Notes: generated by a model from the sequence alone, not told the origin. A stretch of 64,000 nt of DNA from Serratia nematodiphila DZ0503SBS1 (GCF_000738675.1 NZ_JPUX01000001.1:4092001-4156000); one strand, 5' to 3'. Shown: positions 16,714 to 25,619, counted from the stretch's first letter. A program made the numbers and translations.

Positions 16714-16831
16714 ATTTTTTTGGTTAAAGGCTGGACGCGGGGATTTTTTGGGGATTGTGATTCAAATAGTTAGCGCTGAGTCACAGTTTTAAATTTTGCC
16801 GATTGCCACACAGAATCTTGCTTTGGCGTAC

Positions 16832-16875
16832 AAAAAAGCCGCACTTTCCGCCGGTGAAAAACGGGGCGCGCGGCT
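16832..16875 (-). terminator. Terminator of ycfP
   Basis: AGCCGC(GC) and (GT)GCGGCT arms around a loop of about 25 nt, followed by TTTTTT on the minus strand, about 20-65 bp past the ycfP stop. Confidence 0.7.
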
Positions 16876-16896
16876 CGCGGCAGCGTTATGAAACTG

Positions 16897-17439
16897 TTAA
16901 CCCAGCGCCTTGAACGCCTTGAGCCGCTGCAGATGCGGAGAGATGTTTTTGAACTTGTGCGTCTGCTGTTCATCCCACACGATCTCGTAGTAGTGATGCA
17001 GCAATTCGGCGCTGCGCCGGTTATCCAGCACCTCGTCGTGGCGCGACAGCACCACCAGACAGCGATCGCGGTTTTTCTCGCGGAAATCCTCCACGCACTT
17101 GGTGGCGATATCGCGATACTCTTCCGGCCGGTCTATCTTGCCGTGCATGTGCTCTTCCGGGTACAGGTTGGGATTGAACATCGCCTGGCGAATGCCGCAC
17201 AGGAAGCCGATGCGCTCCGCCCAGAAGCCGCCTAGGCCAACCCCGCAGATCAACGGGTGCGCATCGCCGCCCTGCTGCACCGCCTTGTCCACCTCCTTCA
17301 ACAGATGCTGCATGTCGTGACGCGGATGCAGCGTGCTGTAGCTGATAAAGCGCACGTCCGGATCGATAAACTGCAGCTGTAATACCTTTTCATGATTGCC
17401 GGGACTGGTGGAATCGAAGCCGTGCAAATAGATAATCAT
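16897..17439 (-). CDS. ycfP: YcfP, UPF0227 esterase-like protein
   Basis: A 180-aa alpha/beta-hydrolase-like protein, same length as E. coli YcfP. The N-terminal [15 protein letters not shown] resembles the oxyanion region of small esterases. Where a GxSxG nucleophile elbow is expected the sequence is [11 protein letters not shown], with Gly in place of Ser; the E. coli protein shows the same. Late residues LSRHDEVL and THKF carry the Asp and His positions. Activity is unproven. It follows nagZ by 79 bp and has its own downstream terminator. Confidence 0.92.
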   Translation of the reverse strand: MIIYLHGFDSTSPGNHEKVLQLQFIDPDVRFISYSTLHPRHDMQHLLKEVDKAVQQGGDAHPLICGVGLGGFWAERIGFLCGIRQAMFNPNLYPEEHMHGKIDRPEEYRDIATKCVEDFREKNRDRCLVVLSRHDEVLDNRRSAELLHHYYEIVWDEQQTHKFKNISPHLQRLKAFKALG

Positions 17440-17518
17440 GTGGATCCTCGCAACAAGCCAAGAGCCGCGGGCGCGGCCCTCATCATTTCCGCTCTGCGCC
17501 GCGATGCGGCACCTGGAT

Positions 17519-18550
17519 TCACCCTTGCGAACGCTGCTTGTGCTCCTCCCAACGCTCGCTCAACGCGCTGAGCGCCTTGTGCGCCTGCTGCCAGCGCTCG
17601 GAGTCGCGCAGTTCCTGACGGGTGAACTGACCGCGATGATATAACCGCTTCACCTTCTCTGCTTTGACCGGGGACAGGTTATCCAACACGCTGACCGCAC
17701 CGGCGCGGTTGTTGCACACCAGGATCATGTCGCATCCGGCATCCAGCGCCGCCTGGCCGCGCTCGGCGTAGCTGCCCATGATGGCGGCGCCTTCCATCGA
17801 CAGATCGTCGGAGAAGATCACGCCGTCGAAGCCCAGCTCCTGACGCAGGATCTGCTGCAGCCAGTAAGGCGAGCCGCTGGCCGGACGCGGGTCCGCTTCA
17901 GTATAGATGACGTGGGCCGGCATGACGGCGTCCAGCAGCTGGCGGTTGATCAGCTCGCGGAAGATCGCCATGTCGTGCTCGCGGATCTGCGCCAGCGGCC
18001 GCGGATCGCGCGGGGTTTCCTTGTGCGAATCGGCGCTGACGGCGCCGTGCCCCGGGAAGTGTTTACCGGTGGTTTTCATGCCGGCGCTGTGCATGCCGAG
18101 GATAAAGCGCTCCGCCATCGCCAGCGCCTGCGGCGGATCGCTGTGGAACGAACGCTCGCCGATCGCCGCGCTGCCGTGGCCGATGTCCAGCACCGGCGCG
18201 AAGCTGATGTCGATATCCTGCGCGATCATCTCCGCCGCCATCAGCCAGCCGGCCTCCTGCGCCAGACGGCCGCCTTCCTGCGCATCGTGCAACGCGGCGA
18301 ACGACTGCGCCGCCGGCAAACGGGTGAAACCCTCGCGGAAGCGCTGCACACGCCCGCCCTCTTGGTCTACCGCCACCACCAGCCGATCGTGCGAGGCGGC
18401 GCGGATCTGGCGCACCAGCTCACGCAGTTGCTCCGCATCGTGGAAGTTACGGGTAAACAGGATCAATCCGCCAACCAGCGGGTGTTTCAAAATCTCGCGT
18501 TCCTCTGCATCCAGCTCGTAGCCGGCGACATCTAGCATTACTGGGCCCAC
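17519..18550 (-). CDS. nagZ: Beta-N-acetylhexosaminidase (cell wall recycling)
   Basis: A 343-aa cytoplasmic GH3 enzyme that removes GlcNAc from anhydromuropeptides during peptidoglycan recycling; its product feeds AmpR signalling in bacteria with ampC. Motifs include [13 protein letters not shown], the GH3 loop [14 protein letters not shown] with its catalytic His, and [11 protein letters not shown] with the nucleophile Asp. Two GTG codons compete for the start; the second, at 18548-18550, has GAGG at 5-nt spacing and gives the E. coli start (M)GPVML. The thiK stop lies 25 bp upstream, so the genes are likely co-transcribed. Confidence 0.95.
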   Translation of the reverse strand: MGPVMLDVAGYELDAEEREILKHPLVGGLILFTRNFHDAEQLRELVRQIRAASHDRLVVAVDQEGGRVQRFREGFTRLPAAQSFAALHDAQEGGRLAQEAGWLMAAEMIAQDIDISFAPVLDIGHGSAAIGERSFHSDPPQALAMAERFILGMHSAGMKTTGKHFPGHGAVSADSHKETPRDPRPLAQIREHDMAIFRELINRQLLDAVMPAHVIYTEADPRPASGSPYWLQQILRQELGFDGVIFSDDLSMEGAAIMGSYAERGQAALDAGCDMILVCNNRAGAVSVLDNLSPVKAEKVKRLYHRGQFTRQELRDSERWQQAHKALSALSERWEEHKQRSQG

Positions 18551-18575
18551 GGGCACCTCACTTCATTTTGTTCGT

Positions 18576-19442
18576 TCAGAATTCGGATGATGATAAACAG
18601 AATCGCCGGCGCACCGCAGCGCCCCAGCGCAAAAATTCAACGTCGCCGCTCTGCTGCCAGCGCACTTCAAACCACAGCAGCATCAGATAATCCACCCACG
18701 GCAGCCAACGGCGCACCTGCGCCTGCAACCGGGCGACGTCGCGATAGCCCTGATGCGCGTAGTGCTGCAAAAAGCGCTGCTGCTGTTCGGCCGACCAGCC
18801 GTTGCTGCGAAACAACGCGGCGATATCCAGCGCTATGTCGCCGTCGGCGGCATACTCCCAGTCGATCAGCCGCAGCTCTTCGCCCGTGGTGAGCAGATTG
18901 CCCGGATGGATATCCATGTGCAGCGGCGCCAGGCGCAGCGGCCGTGGCAAGGCGCTGCGTAAAAAATGACGCTGCAGGCGCAGCCAGGCGGGGGTTAAAC
19001 GCCGCGTATCCAGCAGCTGCCAGTAGCGGAGGAATTGCCGCCGCAGATCCAGCCGGTAACCGCTGAGCGGCCGCCGATGCAGCGTCGCCACCATCGCCGC
19101 CAGCTCGCCGCGCTGATTCAGCGCGTCAAATTCGGCATTTGTGACGACGTCACCTTCAAGCCATTCGAGGATAAGCCACTGATTATTCCGTGCGAAAACC
19201 CGTGGCCCCAGCCCCGGCGCACAGCGACGCAGAACCTGCGCTTCCCGCCGCCTGCTCACGCCCAGCGCGCGTTTCTCCGCGCTATGTTGCCGCGCCAGCA
19301 GCGTGACGCCCGAACCGTCGATGCGCCAGCTCTCGCCGGTCAGCCCCTGCACCGGGCTGAAATGACAACCGGCGGTATTCACCGCCGGCAGTCTGGTTTC
19401 CATCAATCGTCGCAGTGCGGCCTCAGCGTTTAACGGCGCCAT
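18576..19442 (-). CDS. thiK: Thiamine kinase (APH-family phosphotransferase)
   Basis: A 288-aa kinase-like protein that phosphorylates thiamine in salvage. APH signatures are present: the catalytic loop APLHMDIHPGNLL near residue 175 and the metal-binding IDWEYAADGDIALDIA near 195. It is about 14 residues longer than E. coli ThiK (274 aa), mainly at the N-terminus. The chosen start overlaps the end of lpoB by 20 bp; a later ATG, 13 codons in, would remove the overlap. The order lpoB-thiK-nagZ-ycfP is as in E. coli. Confidence 0.85.
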   Translation of the reverse strand: MAPLNAEAALRRLMETRLPAVNTAGCHFSPVQGLTGESWRIDGSGVTLLARQHSAEKRALGVSRRREAQVLRRCAPGLGPRVFARNNQWLILEWLEGDVVTNAEFDALNQRGELAAMVATLHRRPLSGYRLDLRRQFLRYWQLLDTRRLTPAWLRLQRHFLRSALPRPLRLAPLHMDIHPGNLLTTGEELRLIDWEYAADGDIALDIAALFRSNGWSAEQQQRFLQHYAHQGYRDVARLQAQVRRWLPWVDYLMLLWFEVRWQQSGDVEFLRWGAAVRRRFCLSSSEF

Positions 19443-20013
19443 TGCCCGACCAGACGATCTCGCCGGTTTGCACCAGCATCAGCTGCATATCCAGCGCCGG
19501 TGACTTCACGTCGCCGCTGACATCGCTGTACAACACGTACTGCGCGCCGACGATGCGCGCCAGGCCAATCGCCTTACTGCGCGAGCCGAAGCTGTCATCC
19601 GCCGACAGGCCCAGCGTTTGTCGGGCGCTGGTCAGCTTCGCTTCCGGCACCACGCTGAAAGTGGAGTTCGACGCCAACGCCTTATACAGTGCCGCGGTGG
19701 CTTTGCCCATCTGCAGCGAGCCGTTGGTGTTGTTCTTGACGCTGTCCAGCAGCAGCACGCTGCCGGCCGTGACGCCATCGGCCTTCAACATCTGCCCCAC
19801 CAGCGGTTGAACGCTGCCCAGCCAGTCGAGCTGCTGGATTTTCGGTGGCTGCGGCACTGGCTCGGTAGTTGGCGGCTGCGGCTGCTCGATCGGCGGCGTC
19901 GGCTGATCCGGCTCGACGGTGACCGGCGGCAACGGTTGTTCCGGCTCAGGCGGGCGCGACAGACAGCCGCTCAGGGTTAATGCGGCCAGCGCCACTAAGA
20001 CGTACTTTTTCAT
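19423..20013 (-). CDS. lpoB: LpoB, outer-membrane lipoprotein activator of PBP1b
   Basis: A 196-aa lipoprotein that reaches from the outer membrane to activate the peptidoglycan synthase PBP1b. The signal peptide ends in LTLSGC (Cys17). A Pro-rich linker of about 40 residues (repeated PPxxEP/QP) follows, then the globular domain from about residue 60. The TVVxxLG and YVLYSDVSGDV regions fit the family. GGAG lies 7 nt before the ATG. The thiK start overlaps its 3' end. Confidence 0.94.
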   Translation of the reverse strand: MKKYVLVALAALTLSGCLSRPPEPEQPLPPVTVEPDQPTPPIEQPQPPTTEPVPQPPKIQQLDWLGSVQPLVGQMLKADGVTAGSVLLLDSVKNNTNGSLQMGKATAALYKALASNSTFSVVPEAKLTSARQTLGLSADDSFGSRSKAIGLARIVGAQYVLYSDVSGDVKSPALDMQLMLVQTGEIVWSGNGAVKR

Positions 20014-20039
20014 GCTTTTTCTCCAAACCTGGCAAGCGC

Positions 20040-20429
20040 TTATAGGTACAGATACAGACGCGCGCTTTTAGCGTCCAGATTGCCGTTAATCGAGTAGATT
20101 TTGGCGTCCGAGTCGGGCGCCACCACGATCTCACGCGGTTTCTCGAAGGGGCGAATATCCAGCCCCTGCGCGTCGTACCAATAGAAACGGTAATGTACGG
20201 TGACCGGCGTCGGCTGACTGTTATTGAGCACCGAGGTTGCCATCACCCGCCCGGAAGCGTTCGAAATAGAGGGCGTGTCGGCCAGAATACCGGCGGTCAG
20301 CACCGAGGGATCCATCACCACCGTCTGCCCTTGGTTGACCGCGATGCCGGGCGGTGAGCTGCATCCCATCAACAATGCGGCGGGCAGCGCCAACGCCATC
20401 AGACCACGCAGAGTTTTTTTACCGCGCAT
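20040..20429 (-). CDS. ycfL: YcfL, small lipoprotein
   Basis: A 129-aa predicted lipoprotein with a basic N-region and lipobox ALLMGC (Cys23). The mature part is YcfL-like (DUF1425), with VHYRFYWYDAQGLDI and a C-terminal beta-rich region. It sits 26 bp upstream of lpoB and 11 bp downstream of hinT, as in E. coli, so one hinT-ycfL-lpoB-thiK transcript is likely. Function unknown; a link to envelope growth is suggested only by the neighbourhood. GAGG precedes the ATG. Confidence 0.9.
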   Translation of the reverse strand: MRGKKTLRGLMALALPAALLMGCSSPPGIAVNQGQTVVMDPSVLTAGILADTPSISNASGRVMATSVLNNSQPTPVTVHYRFYWYDAQGLDIRPFEKPREIVVAPDSDAKIYSINGNLDAKSARLYLYL

Positions 20430-20440
20430 GATTTCCTCGC

Positions 20441-20791
20441 TTAACGTGACAGCAGCGGCCCCAGCGAGCGGCCACCGACCAGGTGCATATGAATATGATA
20501 GACCTCCTGACCGGCGTGGCGGTTGCAGTTGACGATCAGGCGGTAGCCGTCCTCGGCGATGCCTTCCTGTTCGGCGATTTTCGCCGCGGCGGTGATCATG
20601 CGACCCAGCGCGGCTTCGTGCTCCACGGTCACGTCGTTGACGGTTGGGATCAGCACGTTGGGAACGATCAGCACATGGGTGGGCGCCTGGGGGGAGATGT
20701 CACGGAAAGCGGTCACCAGTTCATCCTGGTAAACCACATCAGCAGGGATTTCGCGGCGGATAATTTTACTGAAAATCGTTTCTTCGGCCAT
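20441..20791 (-). CDS. hinT: HinT, purine nucleoside phosphoramidase (HIT protein)
   Basis: A 116-aa histidine-triad hydrolase that cleaves AMP-lysine and similar phosphoramidates; E. coli HinT has 119 aa. The triad [11 protein letters not shown] is at about residues 98-108. The N-terminal [20 protein letters not shown] is typical. AAGGA stands 8 nt before the ATG. It is the first gene of the hinT-ycfL-lpoB-thiK run. Confidence 0.95.
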   Translation of the reverse strand: MAEETIFSKIIRREIPADVVYQDELVTAFRDISPQAPTHVLIVPNVLIPTVNDVTVEHEAALGRMITAAAKIAEQEGIAEDGYRLIVNCNRHAGQEVYHIHMHLVGGRSLGPLLSR

Positions 20792-21012
20792 CTGGCGTTC
20801 CTTGTTTTACACAATTAGCTGTACGCAGTATGAGTGACAAATTCTACTGCTTTCAACCTGATTGCGCACTTTCCACGTCGAGTGCTGCAGATTCGCGCAG
20901 CCCGGCCCCCCACTTGTGCATCTTTTCACTTTGGTTATTCACTATTGTTGCTTTACTTGCCCCGCGCCGCCGCCAATAGTAACTCCATGATTAACAAAGG
21001 ATAGAGGGCGTT

Positions 21013-21918
21013 ATGTTACCGAGAATTTCAGCGCTGTGCGCGCTGTTGCTGAGCGCCGCCGTGCAGGCGGCCCCGTCGGGCGGTATCGACCTGCAGGCTA
21101 ACCGACAGCCGATACACGCAGAGAAGAATCCCGCCGCTATCGCGCTGATCCCGGCGAACTTTCACTTCGCGGTGCCAGGCAAGCTGACGGTGGCGGTGGC
21201 ATTCGAGAACTCCCCGCCGCTGGCGCTGTTCGCCGAAGACAATAAAACGCTGATCGGCAGCGATCCGGACATCGCCCGCCTGGTGGCCGATAGCCTCGGA
21301 CTGGAGCTGAATCTGGTGCCCACCTCCTGGGAAGATTGGCCGCTTGGCATCAGCACGGGCAAATACGATGCGGCAATCTTCAACATCGCCGTCACCAAAC
21401 AGCGTAAAACCAAATTCGACTTCGCCACCTACCGGGTGGATACGCTGGGCTTTTACGTCAAATCCACCAGCCACATCACCGCGATCAACCGGCCGCAGGA
21501 CGTCGCCGGTCTGCGGATCATCGTCGGATCCGGCACCAATCAGGAAAACATTCTGCTGGGATGGGATAAGCAAAATCGCGCCGCCGGGCTGCCGCCGGTA
21601 CAGCCGATCTACGTGACCGACGACGCCGCCACCAACCTGAGCATTCAGTCCGGGCGCGCCGATGCGTTCTTCGGCCCCCACTCCACCGGCGCCTACAAGG
21701 CGGCGCTGACCGGCAAAACCAAAATGGTCGGCATCGGCCCCAGCGTGGCCTATGTCGCGGTCACCACCAAAAAAGGCAACGGGCTGGTGAACGCCGTCAA
21801 CGCCGCGATCAATGGCGCGATCGTCAACGGCGAATATGCGCAGGTGCTGGAACGCTGGGGCGAAGGCGACGAAAAGGTCGAGCGTTCAACCATCAACCCG
21901 CCGGGCATCGGCGACTAG
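21013..21918 (+). CDS. Periplasmic amino-acid-type substrate-binding protein
   Basis: A 301-aa secreted solute-binding protein (SBP family 3). A signal peptide (LLLSAAVQAA) is cleaved near residue 20. The mature domain has LTVAVAFENSPPLALF, GSDPDIARLVADSLG and the second-lobe hinge DVAGLRIIVGSGTNQE. No permease or ATPase gene is next to it, so it is an orphan binding protein. The ligand cannot be read from sequence. The coding end overlaps the convergent HxlR gene by 4 bp. Confidence 0.85.
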   Translation: MLPRISALCALLLSAAVQAAPSGGIDLQANRQPIHAEKNPAAIALIPANFHFAVPGKLTVAVAFENSPPLALFAEDNKTLIGSDPDIARLVADSLGLELNLVPTSWEDWPLGISTGKYDAAIFNIAVTKQRKTKFDFATYRVDTLGFYVKSTSHITAINRPQDVAGLRIIVGSGTNQENILLGWDKQNRAAGLPPVQPIYVTDDAATNLSIQSGRADAFFGPHSTGAYKAALTGKTKMVGIGPSVAYVAVTTKKGNGLVNAVNAAINGAIVNGEYAQVLERWGEGDEKVERSTINPPGIGD

Positions 21919-22292
21919 CCGCCGATCAGCTGCGGCGCATGCCGACGCATCCACTCGGCCAGCGAGTCCAGCGTTGGCCGCAGCGATTTGCCCAGCGCGG
22001 TGACCTGATACTCCACCCGCGGCGGCACTTCGGGAAACACCTGCCGCGTCACCAGGCCGCGCTGTTCGAACAGCCGCAGCTGGCGCGTCAGCTCCTTCTG
22101 CGCAATGGGCGCCACCGCCCGCTGCAGCTCGCTGAATCGCACCGGGCCGTCGATCATGATCAGCCGGTACAAGATCGGTATCGCCCATTTGCCCGACACC
22201 AGATTGACGAAGTCCACCATCGGGCAGGGTTCGCCCGCCGTCGGCAACGCCGCCAAATTATTTTCCGCCGCTAAGGGCGCTTGCGCCGTCAT
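21915..22292 (-). CDS. HxlR-family transcriptional regulator
   Basis: A 125-aa winged-helix regulator. The family pattern runs CPMVDFVNLVSGKWAIPILYRL, with the single conserved Cys at residue 23, then RFSELQRAVAPIAQKELTRQLR and PRVEYQVTALGKSL. HxlR proteins often sense electrophiles or redox stress through that Cys. AGGAGG precedes the ATG. It diverges from an SDR gene 99 bp away and is the obvious candidate to control it. Confidence 0.88.
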   Translation of the reverse strand: MTAQAPLAAENNLAALPTAGEPCPMVDFVNLVSGKWAIPILYRLIMIDGPVRFSELQRAVAPIAQKELTRQLRLFEQRGLVTRQVFPEVPPRVEYQVTALGKSLRPTLDSLAEWMRRHAPQLIGG

Positions 22293-22318
22293 TTCATCCC
22301 TCCTCGTCTATTAGTATC

Positions 22319-22343
22319 CAAAAGGTGCCTACTATGCAAAAGG
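22319..22343. promoter_or_regulatory. Direct repeat in the HxlR-SDR spacer
   Basis: CAAAAGG occurs at 22319-22325 and 22337-22343, 18 bp apart, inside the 99-bp divergent spacer. It could be an HxlR operator; this is inference. Confidence 0.3.
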
Positions 22344-22391
22344 AACTATAGCGCAAATAATGCCGCAACAGACGCTAAAGAGGAATCGGTT

Positions 22392-23141
22392 ATGTCACGA
22401 CTGCAAGGCAAATACGCATTGATTACCGGCGGCACCAGCGGCATCGGGCTGGAAACCGCTCGCCAGTTCATCGCCGAGGGCGCTTTGGTTGCGATCACCG
22501 GCCGCAGCCAACGCGCCCTGGACGCGGCGGGCCAGGCATTGGCGGACAAGGCGCTGTTGCTGCTGAGCGACGCCGGCGACATCCCACAGCAGCGCGCGCT
22601 GGCGCAGCAGTTGGAGCAGCGGTGGCCGCGGCTGGACGTGCTGTACGTTAACGCCGGCGACGTCACGCATCGCCCGCTGCAGGAGTGGGATGAGCAAAGC
22701 TATCAGCGGCTGATGGACATCAACCTGAAGGGGCCGTTCTTTCTGATCCAGGCGCTGCTGCCGCTGCTGGCCAACCCTTCTTCGGTGATCCTGTGCGGTT
22801 CGGTCAGCGCCCATATCGGCCTGCCGCAGAGCAGCGCCTACGCCGCCAGCAAAGCCGGTTTGTTATCGCTGGCCAGAACGCTCTCCGGCGAGCTGCACGC
22901 GCGCGGCATTCGCGTTAATGGCCTCAGCCCCGGCCCGACCGAAACCCCGGCATTGGGTAAACTGGGGTTGGCGGAAGCGGACGAGCGGGCCTTGCGCGAC
23001 GATATCCGCGCGCTGGTGCCGATCGGCCGCATGGGCAGCGCGCTGGAGCTGGCCAAAGCGGCAGTGTTTCTGGCGGCGGACGAGTCGGCCTTTATGGTTG
23101 GCGCCGAGCTGCAAATGGACGGCGGCGTGGGGAATTTATAA
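22392..23141 (+). CDS. SDR-family NAD(P)-dependent oxidoreductase
   Basis: A 249-aa classical short-chain dehydrogenase. It has the cofactor motif TGGTSGIGLE, NAG (YVNAGD), catalytic Ser in CGSVSAHIG and YAASK with Tyr and Lys. The C-terminal AAFLA..AFMVGAELQMDGG is usual for the family. I start at MSRLQGKYAL, with AGAGGAA just upstream; the longer frame extends across the regulatory spacer. Divergence from an HxlR regulator suggests a role in handling a reactive carbonyl or quinone, but the substrate is unknown. Confidence 0.88.
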   Translation: MSRLQGKYALITGGTSGIGLETARQFIAEGALVAITGRSQRALDAAGQALADKALLLLSDAGDIPQQRALAQQLEQRWPRLDVLYVNAGDVTHRPLQEWDEQSYQRLMDINLKGPFFLIQALLPLLANPSSVILCGSVSAHIGLPQSSAYAASKAGLLSLARTLSGELHARGIRVNGLSPGPTETPALGKLGLAEADERALRDDIRALVPIGRMGSALELAKAAVFLAADESAFMVGAELQMDGGVGNL

Positions 23142-23178
23142 TTTAGCGACGCGGCCGCGCCCCGCGCGGCCCGCAAGA

Positions 23179-24483
23179 TCACCCCAATCCAGGGATGTCG
23201 ACGCCGAAAGTCTGCAGCAGCAACACCACGTTGAGCAGCACGATCACCACCGTGCCGACCACCGCCGCCAGACTGGTCCAGCGGCCGTTGGCGAACTCGC
23301 CCATGATGTCGCGGCGGCGGGTGAACATCACCAGCGCGATCATCGGCGCCGGCAGCGCCAGGCTCAATATCACCTGACTGTAGACCAGCGCGTCGGTGGC
23401 GTTGACGCCCATCGCCACCACGATAAACGCTGGCACCATGGTCACCAGGCGGCGCACCCACACCGGGATGCGGAAGCCGACGAAGCCCTGCATGATCATT
23501 TGCCCGGCCATGGTGCCCACCACCGAGCTGGAAATGCCGGAGGCGATCAGCGAAGCCAGGAAGATGCCGGCCGCCGCCGCGCCGAACAGCGGCGTCAGGG
23601 TATGGTAGGCGGTGCCGATTTCGGCCACGTCGCTGTTACCGGCGTGGAAGGCGCTCGAGGCCATGATCACCATCGCAATATTCACCAGCCCGGCAAGCGC
23701 CAGCGCGATCACCACTTCAATATTGGAAAAACGCAGCAGCTTGCGCCGCTCGCCGTTGTCGCTGGCCGGGCTGCGGTGCTGAGTCAATCCCGAGTGCAGG
23801 AAAATGGCGTGCGGCATCACGGTGGCGCCGATAATGCCGACGGCGATGGTCAGCGCCTGGGCATCCGGCAACTGCGGCGTCACCATGCCGAGGCCGGCCG
23901 CCTGCCAGTCCACCGGCACGATGAACATCTCCACCAGGTAGCACAGCGCAATGATGCCCACCAGGCCGCCAATCATCAGCTCGACCGGGCGGAAACCTTT
24001 CTTTTCCACCATCAACAGCGCATAAGTGATCACCGCCGTCACCCCCATCCCCGCCAGCAGCGGCATGTGGAACAGCAGCGCCAGCGCGATCGCCCCGCCG
24101 AGAAACTCCGCCAGATCGGTGGCCATCGCCGCCACTTCGCTGAGCAGCCACATGCCGATCACCACCGGCCGTGAAAACTGGTCGCGGCACATTTCCGCCA
24201 GATTGCGGTTGGTGACGATGCCCAGTTTGGCCGACAGCGCCTGAAACAGCATGGCGATCAGGTTGGCCATCACCACCACCCACAGCAGGCTGTAGCCGTA
24301 TTTCGCCCCGGCCTGAATGTTGGTGGCGAAATTACCGGGATCCATATAGGCGATAGAGGCAATCACCGCCGGGCCGGCGAACAGCAACGGCGTGAAGGCA
24401 CCGCGCTTGCGTCCGGCAAGGGCGGCGCCAATCGCGATGTTGGTCCGTTCGGTTAACGATGAGGGGGTTGCCGCGTCTCGCAT
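23179..24483 (-). CDS. mntH: Nramp-family Mn(II)/divalent metal transporter
   Basis: A 434-aa proton-coupled metal importer with 11 membrane helices. The metal-site helices are visible: AYMDPGNFATNIQAG in helix 1 (Asp and Asn ligands) and IGATVMPHAIFLHSG in helix 6 (Met and His). It is about 20 residues longer than E. coli MntH (412 aa), at the N-terminus. AAGGG precedes the ATG. It diverges from an mntR-like gene across a 229-bp spacer with an MntR-like box. Serratia could carry more than one Nramp gene, so the symbol is by family and neighbour. Confidence 0.85.
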   Translation of the reverse strand: MRDAATPSSLTERTNIAIGAALAGRKRGAFTPLLFAGPAVIASIAYMDPGNFATNIQAGAKYGYSLLWVVVMANLIAMLFQALSAKLGIVTNRNLAEMCRDQFSRPVVIGMWLLSEVAAMATDLAEFLGGAIALALLFHMPLLAGMGVTAVITYALLMVEKKGFRPVELMIGGLVGIIALCYLVEMFIVPVDWQAAGLGMVTPQLPDAQALTIAVGIIGATVMPHAIFLHSGLTQHRSPASDNGERRKLLRFSNIEVVIALALAGLVNIAMVIMASSAFHAGNSDVAEIGTAYHTLTPLFGAAAAGIFLASLIASGISSSVVGTMAGQMIMQGFVGFRIPVWVRRLVTMVPAFIVVAMGVNATDALVYSQVILSLALPAPMIALVMFTRRRDIMGEFANGRWTSLAAVVGTVVIVLLNVVLLLQTFGVDIPGLG

Positions 24484-24534
24484 GAAGTACCCTTAATCTT
24501 TTACTGGTTATTTTTCCACCGTTCATGCTGACAA

Positions 24535-24550
24535 TGTAGCATCGGCTACA
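24535..24550. promoter_or_regulatory. MntR-like operator in the mntH-mntR spacer
   Basis: The palindrome TGTAGC-ATCG-GCTACA shares the TAGC-N4-GCTA core I recall from E. coli MntR boxes. It lies 52 bp upstream of mntH and 163 bp upstream of mntR, so it is placed to repress mntH with manganese. Confidence 0.65.
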
Positions 24551-24712
24551 CTTTATGCAACAGGCGAAATTAATGGGCTTTGTGTAGAGATATTTCTAAC
24601 TACCACAATGCATGGCATCGAATTGATAATGTGTGCTATTTGGACTAACTTAGGGCAACCCTCCCGCATTGCCGGGAGACGCCATTTTTATGCTTACAGG
24701 ACGCCCCACGCT

Positions 24713-25183
24713 ATGGTTACCCGCGCGCCAGATAACGCCGACCGCCACGCCCAGACCGACATGCCGGACGAGGCCGAGCACGCCCTGCGTTTTAGCCGCG
24801 CCCGCGAAGCGCAGTCCAATGCGCTGATCGAAGATTACGTTGAGCTGATCGCTGATTTGCTGCAAAGCACCCGTGAAGCCAGAACCACCGATATCGCGCG
24901 CCGCTTCGGCGTGTCTCACCCGACGGCGATCAAAAATATCGCGCGGCTCAAAAGCGCCGGGCTGGTGGAGTCGCGCCCTTATCGCGGGGTGTTTTTAACC
25001 GAGGAAGGCGAACAGCTGGCGCAGAAGGTGCGCCGCCGTCACCGCATCGTGGTCGATCTGCTGATGTGCCTCGGGGTGCCGAGCGAAACCGCCGAGCTGG
25101 ACAGCGAAGGGATTGAACACCATATCTCGGACGAAACGCTGGCGGTGTTCGAGCATTACCTGCAAAAGCACGCCAAACCCTGA
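24713..25183 (+). CDS. mntR: Manganese-responsive DtxR/MntR-type regulator
   Basis: A 156-aa metalloregulator. The DtxR winged helix is clear: LIEDYVELIADLLQ, RFGVSHPTAIKNIARLKSAG and PYRGVFLTEEGEQLAQ. The metal-binding and dimerisation part includes RRHRIVVDLLMCLGVP and DSEGIEHHISDETL, with the Glu and His ligands of the family. I start at MVTRAPD, after AGGA; another in-frame Met lies 16 codons later. It diverges from mntH and is followed after 14 bp by a DUF4180 gene. Confidence 0.87.
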   Translation: MVTRAPDNADRHAQTDMPDEAEHALRFSRAREAQSNALIEDYVELIADLLQSTREARTTDIARRFGVSHPTAIKNIARLKSAGLVESRPYRGVFLTEEGEQLAQKVRRRHRIVVDLLMCLGVPSETAELDSEGIEHHISDETLAVFEHYLQKHAKP

Positions 25184-25197
25184 CTCCCGGAGCACCG

Positions 25198-25563
25198 ATG
25201 AGCTACGCCGTGCAGCAAGTCTACGATCAGCGCCTGGTGGTATTCGCCGAAGCCGGGCCGATGTTGAAAAGCGAAAACGACGTCAGCCTGTTTATCGCGC
25301 CCGCCTTTGAACACGAGGCCGGGATGATTGCCCTCCCCGTCAGCCGCCTCGACGCCGCCTTCTTCCAGCTGAGGAGCGGCATGGCCGGCGCCGTATTGCA
25401 GAAATTCATCAACTACCGCCTGCGCGTGGCGCTGCTGGGCGATATCTCCCCCTGGCTGGCGCAAAGCTGCGCGCTGCAAAACTTCGTGCGCGAAGCCAAT
25501 CGCGGCGAACAGGTCTGGTTCCTCCCTTCTCTCGCCGAGCTCGAACAGCGCCTTGGCGCCTGA
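25198..25563 (+). CDS. DUF4180 domain protein downstream of mntR
   Basis: A 121-aa cytoplasmic protein I recognise as DUF4180-like (ARLDxxFFxLxxGxAGxxLQKFxNY pattern, here RLDAAFFQLRSGMAGAVLQKF). No catalytic motif or membrane segment is obvious. CGGAG precedes the ATG and only 14 bp separate it from mntR, so the two should share a transcript. Function unknown; the pairing suggests a link to metal or redox state, which is only a guess. Confidence 0.78.
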   Translation: MSYAVQQVYDQRLVVFAEAGPMLKSENDVSLFIAPAFEHEAGMIALPVSRLDAAFFQLRSGMAGAVLQKFINYRLRVALLGDISPWLAQSCALQNFVREANRGEQVWFLPSLAELEQRLGA

Positions 25564-25573
25564 CGACAGGCAA

Positions 25574-25600
25574 TAAAAAAGGGAGGCTTTCGCCTCCCTT
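25574..25600 (-). terminator. Terminator of ptsG
   Basis: AAGGGAGGC/GCCTCCCTT with loop GAAA and T6 on the minus strand. It lies 20 bp past the ptsG stop and may also slow transcription coming from mntR. Confidence 0.92.
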
Positions 25601-25619
25601 GGTAACTCCCCTGCCTGAA

